This document shows positions 23,487 to 33,476 of a DNA stretch of 64,000 nucleotides, piece by piece (position 1 is the first letter of the stretch; each line of letters opens with the position of its first letter). The notes beneath the pieces were generated by a model. It had not been told where the DNA came from. It was given only the letters and a program-made list of their open reading frames with translations, and made no database searches. The position numbers and the translations under genes are program-made. Origin of the DNA: Amphiura filiformis (Eukaryota; Echinodermata; Ophiuroidea; Amphilepidida; Amphiuridae); the NCBI RefSeq assembly GCF_039555335.1, contig NC_092635.1:68484058-68548057 (forward strand). The letters run 5' to 3'.

Positions 23487-24164
23487 GGCTATGCCACTGC
23501 TCTGTCACTCCCCTTCCTCCCCCCCTCTCTTCACTCTCCTTCTCTCTCTGTCTCCCTCTTTTTAAGACCTGGGGCTGCAAGGCCCCAAAGCCTCACCCCC
23601 TGGGTACGCGCCTGGTTTACTGTAACTTGTTGATCTATTTTGAGCCACCTGATCATAACATAACCCCACCCTTATTAATAAAATACAAGTGTCCATATTC
23701 TATCCAAATTCATCCCATGCATGTGTAGTAGTCATCAGGCCACGAGGTTAGGCCTGAACGTTTCCGTAGGGGCCTACCATTTTTCCCCAAGTAATTTTTG
23801 AACATATTTTTGAAAAGGTGCCGCCAGCGTGCCGCCACAATGCGTGCCAAAAATCGCTCCCTTCCCCCTCGTTGACTGGCAAAAATTCCTTGTCCCCTCA
23901 TTTTTTGCCTTGCCAAAATATTCACCCTCCCCCATGAAATGGGATTTTTTACTTCAAAACGTTGGAATTGGGCCGTAAATGGCTCGATTTTGCAATCTAA
24001 GTATTTTCTGAGACCATTTGTCAGAATTTGCACAGATAGATATGATGTTTGCACAGATAGATATTTCCTAAACATAGGAAAGCATGTTCTGATACATTCA
24101 CCTTCGTGCCGATGTGCTGCATCTAGCGCCGAACTGTCAAAAAAGCACGACGTATACCTGATAT
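23487..24164. other. Right end of the sequence nested in integrase
   Basis: Contains a duplicated TTTGCACAGATAGATAT motif (about 24028 and 24048). It ends at about 24164, where integrase coding sequence resumes. A 159-codon minus frame spans the junction, but only its first few codons (DVQYQV side) are element coding sequence and the rest is unrelated. Confidence 0.45.
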
Positions 24165-25745
24165 TGGACATCAGTGGCGTGTTGATCATACCGCTTTTTC
24201 ATGGTCTGTTGATTTTGCTGTAGATGATGCTTGGAGATTTCCCTAGTCGTTTCCAGCTGAGTTACCAGTTGCTTGATGTGTTCTCTCACGGTTCTATCTG
24301 TTAAACGTTCTGGCTCCAGTAAGGCAACATCCATTGGTAAGATTGCTTCTCTTCCGTAGAGTAAGAAAAACGGGCTGAATCCTACGCTGTTGTCAGTAGA
24401 ACTGGTTCTGTACGCAAACTGGATTGATGGCAGGTAGTCATCCCAATCTGTTTGAAACTTATTGACATAATGAGAAATAGTGTCTAGTATAACAGCATTA
24501 AAACGTTCTTGTACTGCGTTACACTGAGGATGATATGAACTGGTGTTGAGTTTATTTGTTGTCATGATACGACAAACTTCGAGCATCAGCTTTGACAGGA
24601 AATTTGTGCCTCTGTCACTTAGAAGAAACCTTGGACAACCATGATTACATATCACCTCTTTGTAAAAAACAGTGAGCTACAGTACTAGCATCCATATTTT
24701 TTATTGGGACCAAAATTGGCCACCTTGTGCAGTGATCCGTGAAACACAAGACGTATCTACTGCCTGAAGTAGATATAGGAAGTGGACCTAAAATATCGAC
24801 ACTTACTCTCTCAAATGGTCCAGGAACTTCCATGGTCATTAACGGAGCAATTACTTTATGCTTAGGTGTTTTTCTACTAGCACATGAAACGCATGATCTA
24901 ATCCAATTATCAATATCTTTGTACATACCTCTCCAAAAATATCTTTTTCGAATACTGGCATAAGTTTTATGAAATCCAAAATGAGCAGCAAGGGCTTGAT
25001 CATGATGAGCATTCAAAATTGTATCAATGTAACTATACGGTACATACAATTGTACAGTGGTCCTTTCAGGAAAATGACGTTTTGCTGGAGTGGACCAGAT
25101 ATGAAATAACCCACCTTCATGTAAGAAATAATGTTCAGACTCTAGCAGTATATTACGAGCTTCTTTGTTGTCATCTGGGAGATCGCCTATCTCAAGGTAT
25201 CTGATCATCTTGGCTGCAAAGGAGTCTTTTCTTTGTTCCTGCTTAAAATCAGACAAATTAACACTATCATGAATGTGGGGTATATAAGTTTCAAACTTGT
25301 CCTCATTTCTGTCACTTAACCTTTTACCTTGTTGAAACCTAAGATTACGAATTGTACTGACATTTGGTTTTGTATGGCAAGGAAAAATATCATCATCTAG
25401 TGAACCAAACCCAAATGGAATCCAATTTAAAGGAATCCAATCCTTACTTTGACCTGACTTGACATCTACTTTGCTATGATTACTTGGCAATTCAATAGGA
25501 ATTTGGCTAGAACTTAATGATACATTTTGATGTATTCTACTTAAAGCATCGGCATTTTGAATAGTACTACCTGGCCTATGAATTATTTCAAAGTCGTACG
25601 ATTGCAGTAGCAAAGCCCAACGTGCTAACCGACCTGTGACAGGTTTTCTTCCAAATATCCAACACAAAGCTTGATGATCCGTGACAATTTTGAACTTTGG
25701 ACCATGCAGAAGGTAAGAAGAGTACTTTTTAACACCTTCAACGAC
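24165..25745 (-). pseudogene. pol: Gypsy pol fragment: RNase H C terminus and integrase core
   Basis: Reading on the minus strand from about 25745, the frame gives the end of RNase H (KYSSYLLHG, VTDHQALCW, NADALSRIH), a spacer, the integrase HHCC zinc finger (AHHDQALAAHFGFHK, SCVSCASRK) and the catalytic core. The acidic residues are visible in SVDILGPLP, LLSDRGTNF and NAVQERFNA, with exactly 35 residues between the second and third, the DD35E arrangement. An A6 run on the plus strand (24664-24669) marks a one-base frameshift between the first and second aspartates. The frame is interrupted at 24165 by nested DNA. The upstream breakpoint at about 25745 joins RNase H to unrelated sequence, so RT and protease are deleted. 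Confidence 0.92.
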
Positions 25746-25788
25746 CTAGAAGCATTAGCGGTCTTTGGGCGGCCTTTTTTTAATTTTT

Positions 25789-26007
25789 TTATTCAAATCG
25801 TGCCAAAAACAACTCTAAATTCTCTTCTGGTTTGCCAGAATACGATTCTTTAAAATGCCCTTCATATTTAGACATGGTGACTATCGGTGGTGACTCTTGT
25901 TCTGGCATTGGTTCAACAAGCGTAGCGTTATCCAAAATATCTGAACAAAAGACTGGGAAAGCGGCTAAAATAGCAATGAATACACTGCAATGAATTATTA
26001 TTTCCAT
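25789..26007 (-). pseudogene. gag: Gypsy gag-like N-terminal remnant
   Basis: The open frame ends in SGKPEENLELFLARFE, which resembles the start of the capsid part of Ty3/Gypsy Gag, followed at once by a stop. The probable Gag start is the methionine at about 25875. The 44 codons before it include a hydrophobic run (IAILAAFPVFC) that looks like a signal peptide, which would be odd for Gag and may be untranslated leader read by chance. Between 25788 and 25745 lies T-rich filler (plus strand) at the deletion joint. Confidence 0.55.
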
Positions 26008-26394
26008 CTATATTTCATTTACGTGTGGCAACAGACGATGGAAATAATTATAACCAACATTCTTGTGGGCTATACTCATACCCAGTATAATAATTTCGAT
26101 AAACAAGGCCTACAAGATAATGCCACGCCCGTATAACACAATATTTAAAATAAATAAAATTACATACCCAAATATGCCGAAATATGCTGAGTAGACTGCG
26201 AGCTGGCCGGTACTACACGACAAACATAGCCCATATTAATAATACTTCCAAGCAATGAATGAATAGTGCAGTTAACTGAATTGAATAATAATACTGAATG
26301 GATAGTACACGGAACAAAGCTCACTGCAAAAACGCGCGAAATTTAAACAAGCGGACAGGTGGTACTGTCGATTAAGAATTAATGAAAAGAAAAC

Positions 26395-26411
26395 CACGGA
26401 TTCTCCACCAA
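26395..26411 (-). other. Candidate primer-binding site
   Basis: On the minus strand TGGTGGAGAATCCGTGG begins two bases after the 5' LTR end, where minus-strand DNA synthesis would be primed by a tRNA 3' end (CCA pairing with TGG). I cannot assign the tRNA. Confidence 0.6.
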
Positions 26412-26634
26412 TTTATTATGACGTTAAACGCCAAAAGAGGAAACCGAGATCTAACACAAAATAACTAGCTGAAACCAATAATTTAATTTCTTTGCAATAT
26501 ATTTAATTCTTATTTCAAGTTACTACAAATCAAATTGATTCTGAATAAAATGTACTCACTAAATAAAGACGTGATGTCGACCAGCCAGCTCGCAATCAAC
26601 TGACTCAACAAGGGCGGGGCAGTCTTTGCCAAGC

Positions 26635-27730
26635 CAGGGATATAAAGGGATAGGCATCGTAGCTATTACGTAACACACCGAATGATGTAGTTTAACTCTA
26701 GACAATAGGCGCCATATTGCAGGAGGGTTAGAGTTCATCAATGAGGTAGAAAGAATAGAGTGCCCTGCTCGCCGAATCTGTGAAGCCGGTTTGGGTCCCG
26801 GTTTGGGTGCTGTATAGATACACAAAGTTGAACAAATCATGTATTAAAACGCATTAAATTTCCCAGTACCGGTATACCATTGTTTTTATCAAAAAATTGC
26901 TGAATTATAAAGGCAAACACGCCTGAATCTGGTATTTCAGCAGTGTTGCCACGCTAAACAACTGTACCACTTTACGAAATTTCGCCTTCAGTCGCCGTTC
27001 CTGTAGCGCTGCATGGCAACGGGCGAATGAACTAGATTTAGGAGCGTGCTTGCCTTTATTATTCAGCATTTTTTTGATAAAAAAATGGTACACAGTAAAG
27101 TTGAATATGCTAAAACAAGTAATTTACTTTAGTATTTAATTTTATTAATCCATACATGCTAGAGTAAATTCAGTTTCCATTTTAGTTGTATTTGATGCTG
27201 ATTTTGTCGGGGATTTTGTTAGATCCCTTCATTTCATAATGGCTTATTCAGTGTGTGATTGTCAATGAAACGGCAACGTACCAGCTCGAGCTCAGCGATC
27301 TATGTTTTTCTACGTCATTGGAGTTCATAGAGGAAACGTTAAAGGTTAGTAGATTAGGTCACCCAGGCACATCACTAATGTGTTTCACGAGTTGTAATAC
27401 CGACAGGTAAAAACATTGATTTTGTAAAATTCTCCCGATTTTTTAAAATTACTAAATAAGGTTAGTACTTCAAACCATTCTTTGATGAATCTATGCAATA
27501 TGACGGTAATTATTGAAACATCTAAGAATCAATCTTAAACATCTTCATGATATTCATTTTTTTGCGCATGGTCAAAGAATGCTCTTGCGCTATCCACAGA
27601 CTATCCGGTGGAAACTTCAAAGCAACGATCATGCGTTAATATTTACAAAATGGCGAATGATGTAGTTTAACTCGAACAATAGCGTGACGTAGTTTGTGGC
27701 GCTGTTCCTATATGCACTTTCACCCTCCTG
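26635..27730. mobile_element. hAT-like non-autonomous element in the 5' LTR
   Basis: GCCAAGC is duplicated at 26628-26634 and 27731-27737 but single at 7854-7860 in the other LTR, so the 1096-bp insert is exact. It starts CAGGGATATAAAGGG and its inverted other end starts CAGGAGGGTGAAAGTGC. Short CAGG termini fit hAT, although the duplication is seven bases rather than eight. GAATGATGTAGTTTAACTC occurs directly near both ends (26678, 27654). No transposase frame is visible. Confidence 0.7.
26872..27092. repeat. Foldback segment within the hAT-like element
   Basis: GTATACCATTGTTTTTATCA and AATTATAAAGGCAAACACGC on the left pair with GCGTGCTTGCCTTTATTATT and TTGATAAAAAAATGGTAC on the right. Confidence 0.7.
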
Positions 27731-27890
27731 GCCAAGCTGGCTTAGTCGTCAATGCGCCGACTCATAAATAGTTAAAAAGGTTAGGTTAACGAGGTCATGG
27801 TGTCTCCATCCGATTATAATGAAATCGGGAACGGGGCTCCATAACACTATTAAGGCTTGGATAGGGACAGGTGGTATCATATAGGTCTTC

Positions 27891-27955
<65 letters not shown>

Positions 27956-27969
27956 CATGATGATCATGA
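27891..27969. repeat. (ATG)n microsatellite
   Basis: About 25 ATG/GAT trinucleotides with late ATC interruptions, directly outside the Gypsy element. The poly-Ile frame on the minus strand is an artefact of it. Confidence 0.97.
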
Positions 27970-28129
27970 AAGAATTTTTTTTTAAATTATATTCGTTGTT
28001 AAAAAAAACATCATTCAAAATGAGTAGGTCTTATGATAGCAACAGCAACTTAAAAAAATTCAACTAACTCAAATGAGCACTAAAATAAAATGCTGAAATG
28101 TTCAACTAAATCGAACAATTACTTACCCA

Positions 28130-28438
28130 CAGTGGCGTAACTAGACATTTTCATTTGGGGGTGGGGTGCAGGGGGGAAAGCGGGGGCAAACATAATAAAT
28201 GAGGGGCAGGCATCGTTCATGCTGTTTGGGTTTGTAAGGGGTGGAGTGGGTCTGTCCCCGGAACATTGGCGTAGATTTCTTTTTTGACATGGGGGGGAGG
28301 TGGGATTGAAAAACAATTTGAGTTTTTAAGGTTAAAATGACCAAATAATGAGGTTAATTAATAACTGTTAGAAGTAGGCCTAATTTACCTTTTTTCATGG
28401 GGGCAAGAGCTCCCCCTGCCCCCCTAGTTACGCGACTG
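28130..28438. mobile_element. MITE with CAGTGGCGTAACTAG termini
   Basis: CAGTGGCGTAACTAG at 28130-28144 mirrors CTAGTTACGCGACTG at 28424-28438 with one mismatch. The interior is G/C-run rich and holds a GGCGTAGATTTC motif related to the element at 36957. It is non-coding. Confidence 0.75.
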
Positions 28439-28539
28439 CTTATACTCATGTTAATTGAAAGACCGTCAAAAATATGAAAGATAAACTTTGCGTTACAATT
28501 TAAATAATTTGTAAATTGAAATAGACCAAGGCTTACGAC

Positions 28540-29676
28540 CTAAGACCTGCTCTGAGGCAGGGCCAAGAAAAGCCACTGTAAGCCTGGTCTAACAGGCTTG
28601 CGTAGACTACGGCTACAGAAGACTGATTTCGAGAAATGCAAATTTTACTGAAGCCTGGGGCTAATCCTACAAGCCTGGCCCACGGGCTAACGAAGCCTCG
28701 AGGCTATGGTAGTCGTGCTTCGGGAAATACGTTTTCAGTTAAGCCTGGTCTTACGACCTCTTAAGCCTTGAGGCTAGACAAGCCAATTGCTAAGCCACCC
28801 GTCGAGAAATTCGCCCTAAGAGCCCCATTTTAAGCTCCTCCCCTGTTCAAAAACTTGGTACATTGTAAGTGTTTTTCAGCTGTGATGAATGCCAGTTGCT
28901 GATGAAGTTTAAGAAATATCACCTCAAACCCCTATAAATTTGATAATAACAGAACCATGTTGCATAAAGTCTGAAATTGTGTCCCCCACAAAGCTCAAAT
29001 TCAGCCTCCCTAATCCCGCCATTTTAGGCAAATTCGCTACATAATGAGCACCATAATGTAAACATATGGAAAGCACATTTTCTACCAAACAAATATTTTA
29101 CCCCATCCCCCGACACACCCAATTAATATTTTAGCCCGTGCAGTGTATGCAGACTCCGTCCAAACTAATCTTGGAAATTTGCGAAAAATATTCCATATTA
29201 AATGTCAAGTCTGTATAACAGTCCTCGAAGTAAATTTTATAAATCTAATGGTATATTCTTAAAGTGTATGTAGTTGGGAGGAAAAGCCGACGATCAATTG
29301 AAAATTTTGACCTTTCATATTGAAGATATGGATTTTTTTCCCAAAAGATCTAATTTTTTTTGTGTTTTGGGAAAAAATCCATATCTTCAATACGAAAGGT
29401 CAAAATTTTCAATTGATCGTCGGCTTTTCATCCCACCTACATACACTTTAAGTATAAATTATCATATTTATAAAGTTTACTTCGAGTACTGTTAAATATC
29501 AAAAATATCAATTTTTAATCATTTGCCATAAAATGTGTATTACATTGCGAATTTCAAAAAAATCAAAATTATTTTATATCAGAAGGACATTCTTCGTATT
29601 CAGAATGCAATTCGATATGTCTGATGTGCTCTAATGTCCCACAATAAATACTGTCCAAACGTTCATACCCCACCCC
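28540..29676 (-). mobile_element. TTAA-bounded element, minus-strand copy
   Basis: The element ends at 29676 with CATACCCCACCCC followed by TTAA (29677-29680), matching the right end of the short member at 61869. Segment 28830-29215 is shared with 6225-6640 and 28540-28810 with 6831-7290, both in inverse orientation. This larger member therefore includes the AAGCC-rich repeat. 29275-29440 is itself a palindrome (GCCGACGATCAATTGAAAAT on both sides). No transposase frame is seen. Confidence 0.65.
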
Positions 29677-29750
29677 TTAATCACTAAAATCCGCATTGAA
29701 AAAGTATATTTTACTAATAAGTTACACATTTTTTCTGAGGAAACTCATGG

Positions 29751-29823
29751 GCCTCGTTGGCGCAGTCGGCAGCGCGTCAGTCTCATAATCTGAAGGTCGT
29801 GAGTTCGAGCCTCACACGGGGCA
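29751..29823 (+). tRNA. tRNA-Met (CAT), elongator
   Basis: This is a complete 73-nt tRNA. The seven-base acceptor stem GCCTCGT pairs with ACGGGGC. A box GGCGCAGTCGG, anticodon loop CTCATAA with anticodon CAT, T arm GTGAGTTCGAGCCTCAC and discriminator A are all present. Its layout agrees closely with animal elongator methionine tRNAs rather than initiator tRNA. A T5 run about ten bases downstream (29833-29837) provides a pol III terminator. There is no intron and CCA is not encoded, as usual in eukaryotes. A broken second copy lies at 38607-38644. Confidence 0.97.
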
Positions 29824-29832
29824 CCGTCAGTA

Positions 29833-29837
29833 ACATT
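29833..29837 (+). terminator. Pol III T-run terminator of tRNA-Met
   Basis: The first run of at least four T residues after the tRNA, nine bases beyond its end. Confidence 0.7.
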
Positions 29838-30330
29838 TTTCTTTCTTTCTTTTTTATCAACAATTTTTTTATTCTAAACAGAAAACTTCAGGAATATAAT
29901 TAATTTTTTTCTCATCCCTATTTCATTAATTTCGTTTCTGTTTTGCGATCATGATTCATGAGACTTCAGAAAATAATTCTTTTCAGTGGAGTAGGCCTAG
30001 GGTGGGCGAGTCACAAAAATATGGGGGAACCGGGGAAAACTCCCCCCCCCCCCACTTAACGTTTTTAGGAATAAAATGGGGACGGCAAAGGGTAAATTGT
30101 CCTTAAAATTGAACTAGTGGGACTAAAAAATAACAAATGGGGACGGACATTTTGCGTTGACTCCTCACACTAAAATACTGGCTACAGTACTGAACAGGGG
30201 GGGCATGACTTCTCACACTAAAATACTGCTGAACAGGGGGAGGTGACAAAATAATCGTTACAACAATTATACCTGAAATAATATGATTCAAACTACAAGA
30301 TTACAAGTCAACAAAACACGCATCGTATAA
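29838..30330. other. tRNA downstream flank, shared with 38255-38606
   Basis: This flank (for example GAAAACTTCAGGAATATAAT and TTTCGTTTCTGTTTTGC) is repeated in inverse orientation at 38255-38606. Within it TCACACTAAAATACTG occurs twice (about 30164 and 30212). Confidence 0.6.
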
Positions 30331-30964
30331 TGCGATATATAATAATCACTGATTGTATTTATTAAAATCTTTATGATGCTGCCCATTATACAATTATTTT
30401 GTTATACAAATCCTTATTCAATATCAAATTTGTCATTGACCTGGCGACTATTTGAAGATATTTAAATTCGTTCTTTCTTTTTGCAGTATAAAAAAATATA
30501 TAAATTTATATAAAAATAGACTATAAAATATATCCACTTGACATTGTGATATCTTTGGTACAATAGTAGCTTTGTGTGCATATAATCTTATCTTATATGA
30601 AAAATATCAACCTTTAAAAACGTTTACAGTATTTTTGAGTGATATAGTCAGCAGGGCCATAGCCTAATACATTCATACCCATTTCATTTGTCTGACAAAA
30701 TAGACTCAATCAATTATAACAAGTTGTATATTTTGTGTTATTAAAACTGTACTTCGAAGACCGTCATTCAGATTTAATTATTGACTTTTTCTACCCATAC
30801 CGGACATCAAGAGGAACGAAAGGGTCATCCTGTATATCTTCGGGATGAATAATAAACTTCAACGGGTGTAACGCCGCCGCTTTCAAGAGATGTACTTATA
30901 TTGTTCGCTTTTGAGTATAGATTGCTTGCCAAATTAAAATTGAATCATCGAATTATATCGGATA

Positions 30965-31154
30965 TTCGCTTTGCACGGTTCCGCCATTATGCACTATGTG
31001 CGGGAGAGCCTCGAACTGGCAGCATACATGAATGGGAATTGAACTAGTCATAACGTTCTGTGTAAGGTTACATAATTCTTCCTTTCATGTATGCTGCCAG
31101 TTCGAGGCTCTCCCCGCACATAGTGCATAATGGCGGAACCGTGCAAGTAGCGAA
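30965..31154. mobile_element. TA-flanked foldback MITE
   Basis: Arms of about 60 bp are nearly perfect: TTCGCTTTGCACGGTTCCGC ... GAACTGGCAGCATACATGAA and the inverse. TA is present on both sides (30963-30964, 31155-31156), as for Tc1/mariner-type elements. It lies in duplicon copy A only. Confidence 0.85.
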
Positions 31155-31395
31155 TAGCTTATAGCTCAAACAATCTTTTTCAAACTATATGAAAATATTG
31201 AATTTAAGGTTATAACATGAGAACTTATGGCGGGCTTACACCAATGATGTACATCTGATTGGTGTGTCTACTCACTAATTGTACTAATTAACTCTCGGAT
31301 AAATTAATAAGCTGATTCCAGAGCATCTGTAACTTTCAAGCAATTAGTAAGTTGTGTGACTTTTGTACTTGACTTAACACGTCTAGCCTGAGGGA

Positions 31396-31593
31396 TTGGT
31401 ACCAGTGGTCACAGCCGACCACTCTATAGTAGGCCTACTAGTATCCAATTCTAGCTCTGCCTTCGGTCGCCAATGCACCATCTACAGGTACCATCGGCCG
31501 GCGCAGGGCTCTGAGGTACAGGTCACACTGTGTCTCGCCAACAAACGGGACAGCCCAAATAATGGCGCTGGGCCGATGTTGGAGACTGGTGAA
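31396..31593 (+). CDS. Candidate exon, conserved in each duplicon (copy A)
   Basis: This frame (VTADHS ... FGRQCTIYRYHRPAQGSEVQ, then LCLANKR and LETGE) is preceded by a possible acceptor (CCTGAG) and followed by a possible donor at ACTG|GTGAAT (about 31589). The same frame is open in the three tandem duplicons on the minus strand. Relative to those, copy A has a nine-base insertion (GGCCTACTA) that keeps the frame. The segment is more GC-rich than its surroundings. It is antisense to the neighbouring three-exon gene. The family is not recognised and the frame may simply be carried along by the duplication. Confidence 0.3.
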
Positions 31594-32430
31594 TCTGGGT
31601 ATTTTGTTTTTGCTGCGATCTTGTTGCAGCATGTGCGATGTGCACCCTCATGAGTGTCCTGTTGATCTTTTACATTCCATGCAAGCAGCCAGTCAAAATC
31701 CCACAGATGGACGGAGAGGAGAGTCACAGGAGAAGCTAGGAGACTTGCTTTTAGTTTAAAAATGTAGAATGCTTTAGGAAAAGCTTAGCAAAGTATCCCA
31801 GAGAGGCTTGTATTTCTTGAAGATAATTGGTTTGTTTCTTAATGGTCATGGTCGAAAAAAACCTCTTTGGTTTGCTTCTTTAACAAAAAACACACAATTT
31901 CCACAGTGAAATATTTTGGATTATTTCTTCAAAATCTACAAATAGGGCTTGAACCAAGCAAGTCTAGCATATAGAGGTTTGTTTGATAACGATTAAACTA
32001 TTTCCAGTATAAGAGCTGTAGGTTGTTTAATGTTTCATTGTAACATAAATAATGTCAGTTTTGGAATTTCTTTCATATTAAAAAAAAATGAGTTGTTTCT
32101 TTATAAACTAAACGTTTAACGACATCCGTTTTCAAACAAATTCACGTGTTTTAACTGCTCTGAGATGTTCCTCTAGAAAATCAATTCATAAAATAACAAA
32201 ATTTTACAATTTTTGAAAACTTGGTTTAACCAAATCCGAGTGCCAATTGGTAAGGTTAATGGTCTCTTTCAAATAATGTTTGAAATAATTTATCAACTTA
32301 AAAGTTGTATACACATTTCTACAGGCAAGTGGCAGGCCTACACCCGTTGCAGCTTATGATATTAATGTTGGAAAAATAGGGTAAAACTATCTTGTTCAAA
32401 AGTGTTATATAAGATTTTTCGCTAAGATTA

Positions 32431-33399
32431 TCTTACTATAAATAGGGGAATGTTGTATGTATGTATGTATGTATCTATGTGGTTTATGTAAAAGGCTCCG
32501 TCAGTTTAGATCCAAATGTCGCCAAATTCATACGGGAGATCGAGGGATATACGGGAAATTGCCTCGACTTTATTTGGTTAAAATCGGTCAAGAATTGGCT
32601 GCAAAAACAGTGAAAATATGGGTAAAAACGGGGTTTTTGTTATGAAAATCAGTTGTCAGTCTGCGCGTCAATGCAGCTGGCAGGCAGCGCGCCGGCGTGC
32701 GAGCGTAATGCGCACTACGCCAATGCGCGCGTAAACGGCGCAGAGCCACGCGACTTGCGAGCCAGAGACCAGTGGACATGATAATACAGAAAGAAGGAAA
32801 AATAAATAAAAATTAAAGGGTAAAAAGGTACATGGACGGGTCACGGGATTATGATAACGATGAACACGTCCGCATACACGCTATGAGAGGACGTATACGG
32901 GAAAAATATGTGTGTTGTATAAACAAAATGAAGCGGTAGACCTATACTATAAAGAAAAATGAAATTAACATGACAAAAGAGGTACGAGTAATAGGCCAAC
33001 GGGTTAAAGTAACTAGATGAAACGGGAACGAAACAAAGAAGGAAAGAAACTAATCGGGAAATGTATGAAAAAAAAAGAAGCAAATAAATCAGAATGTAAC
33101 AAATAACAGATTTAGAAAAAAAATGGGAACGGGCTTAAATAAATAAATAACATGGAAACGGAAAATCACAAGCTAGGCAGCAATTTTTTTTTTTAATGGG
33201 AACAAAATAGCCCCATGTTCGTCGTAGAAGAAACTGAACAGAAAGGAAAAAAAGGAAATGTAAGAAGAGACAGATTTATAATATAAATAAAATGTATCTT
33301 TTCGATGATTCTACCTGTTCAGTAATTCTTCCTGTTATAGTGAACGCTCCCATTTACTCATCTAGCGGGGACCCGCGCGTAGCGCGGGTATCCCGCTAG
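32431..33399 (+). mobile_element. Non-autonomous Helitron
   Basis: The insert begins TCTTACTATAAATAGGGG after an A and ends with a GC-rich hairpin (GACCCGCGCGTAGCGCGGGT) followed by ATCCCGCTAG and a T. This is the Helitron terminal pattern: 5' TC, subterminal hairpin, 3' CTRR, insertion between A and T, and no target duplication. The tandem duplicons (for example 46250-46300, inverse) are continuous across the site, acting as empty alleles. No Rep/helicase frame is present in the 969 bp. Confidence 0.88.
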
Positions 33400-33476
33400 T
33401 ATACAATAAATATTCATTATGCACCTGCTGACTATATGCACTTTCTTGAATGACTATTTAAATTTCTCGAACTCTT

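Larger units (their letters stand above)
26414..27846 (-). repeat. 5' LTR of the Gypsy element, split by a hAT-like element
   Basis: The LTR segments are 26414-26634 and 27738-27846 (221 + 109 = 330 bp), the same total as the 3' LTR. Promoter and polyadenylation functions are expected here but no TATA box is obvious. Confidence 0.9.

Noticed and set aside
23710..24189. A 159-codon minus frame
   Set aside because: It crosses the junction between integrase and nested noncoding sequence; the part beyond the junction has no domain and is rich in low-complexity Arg/Gly from C-run DNA.
27749..28018. An 89-codon minus frame with a poly-isoleucine run
   Set aside because: It reads through the ATG/GAT microsatellite and the Gypsy LTR end.
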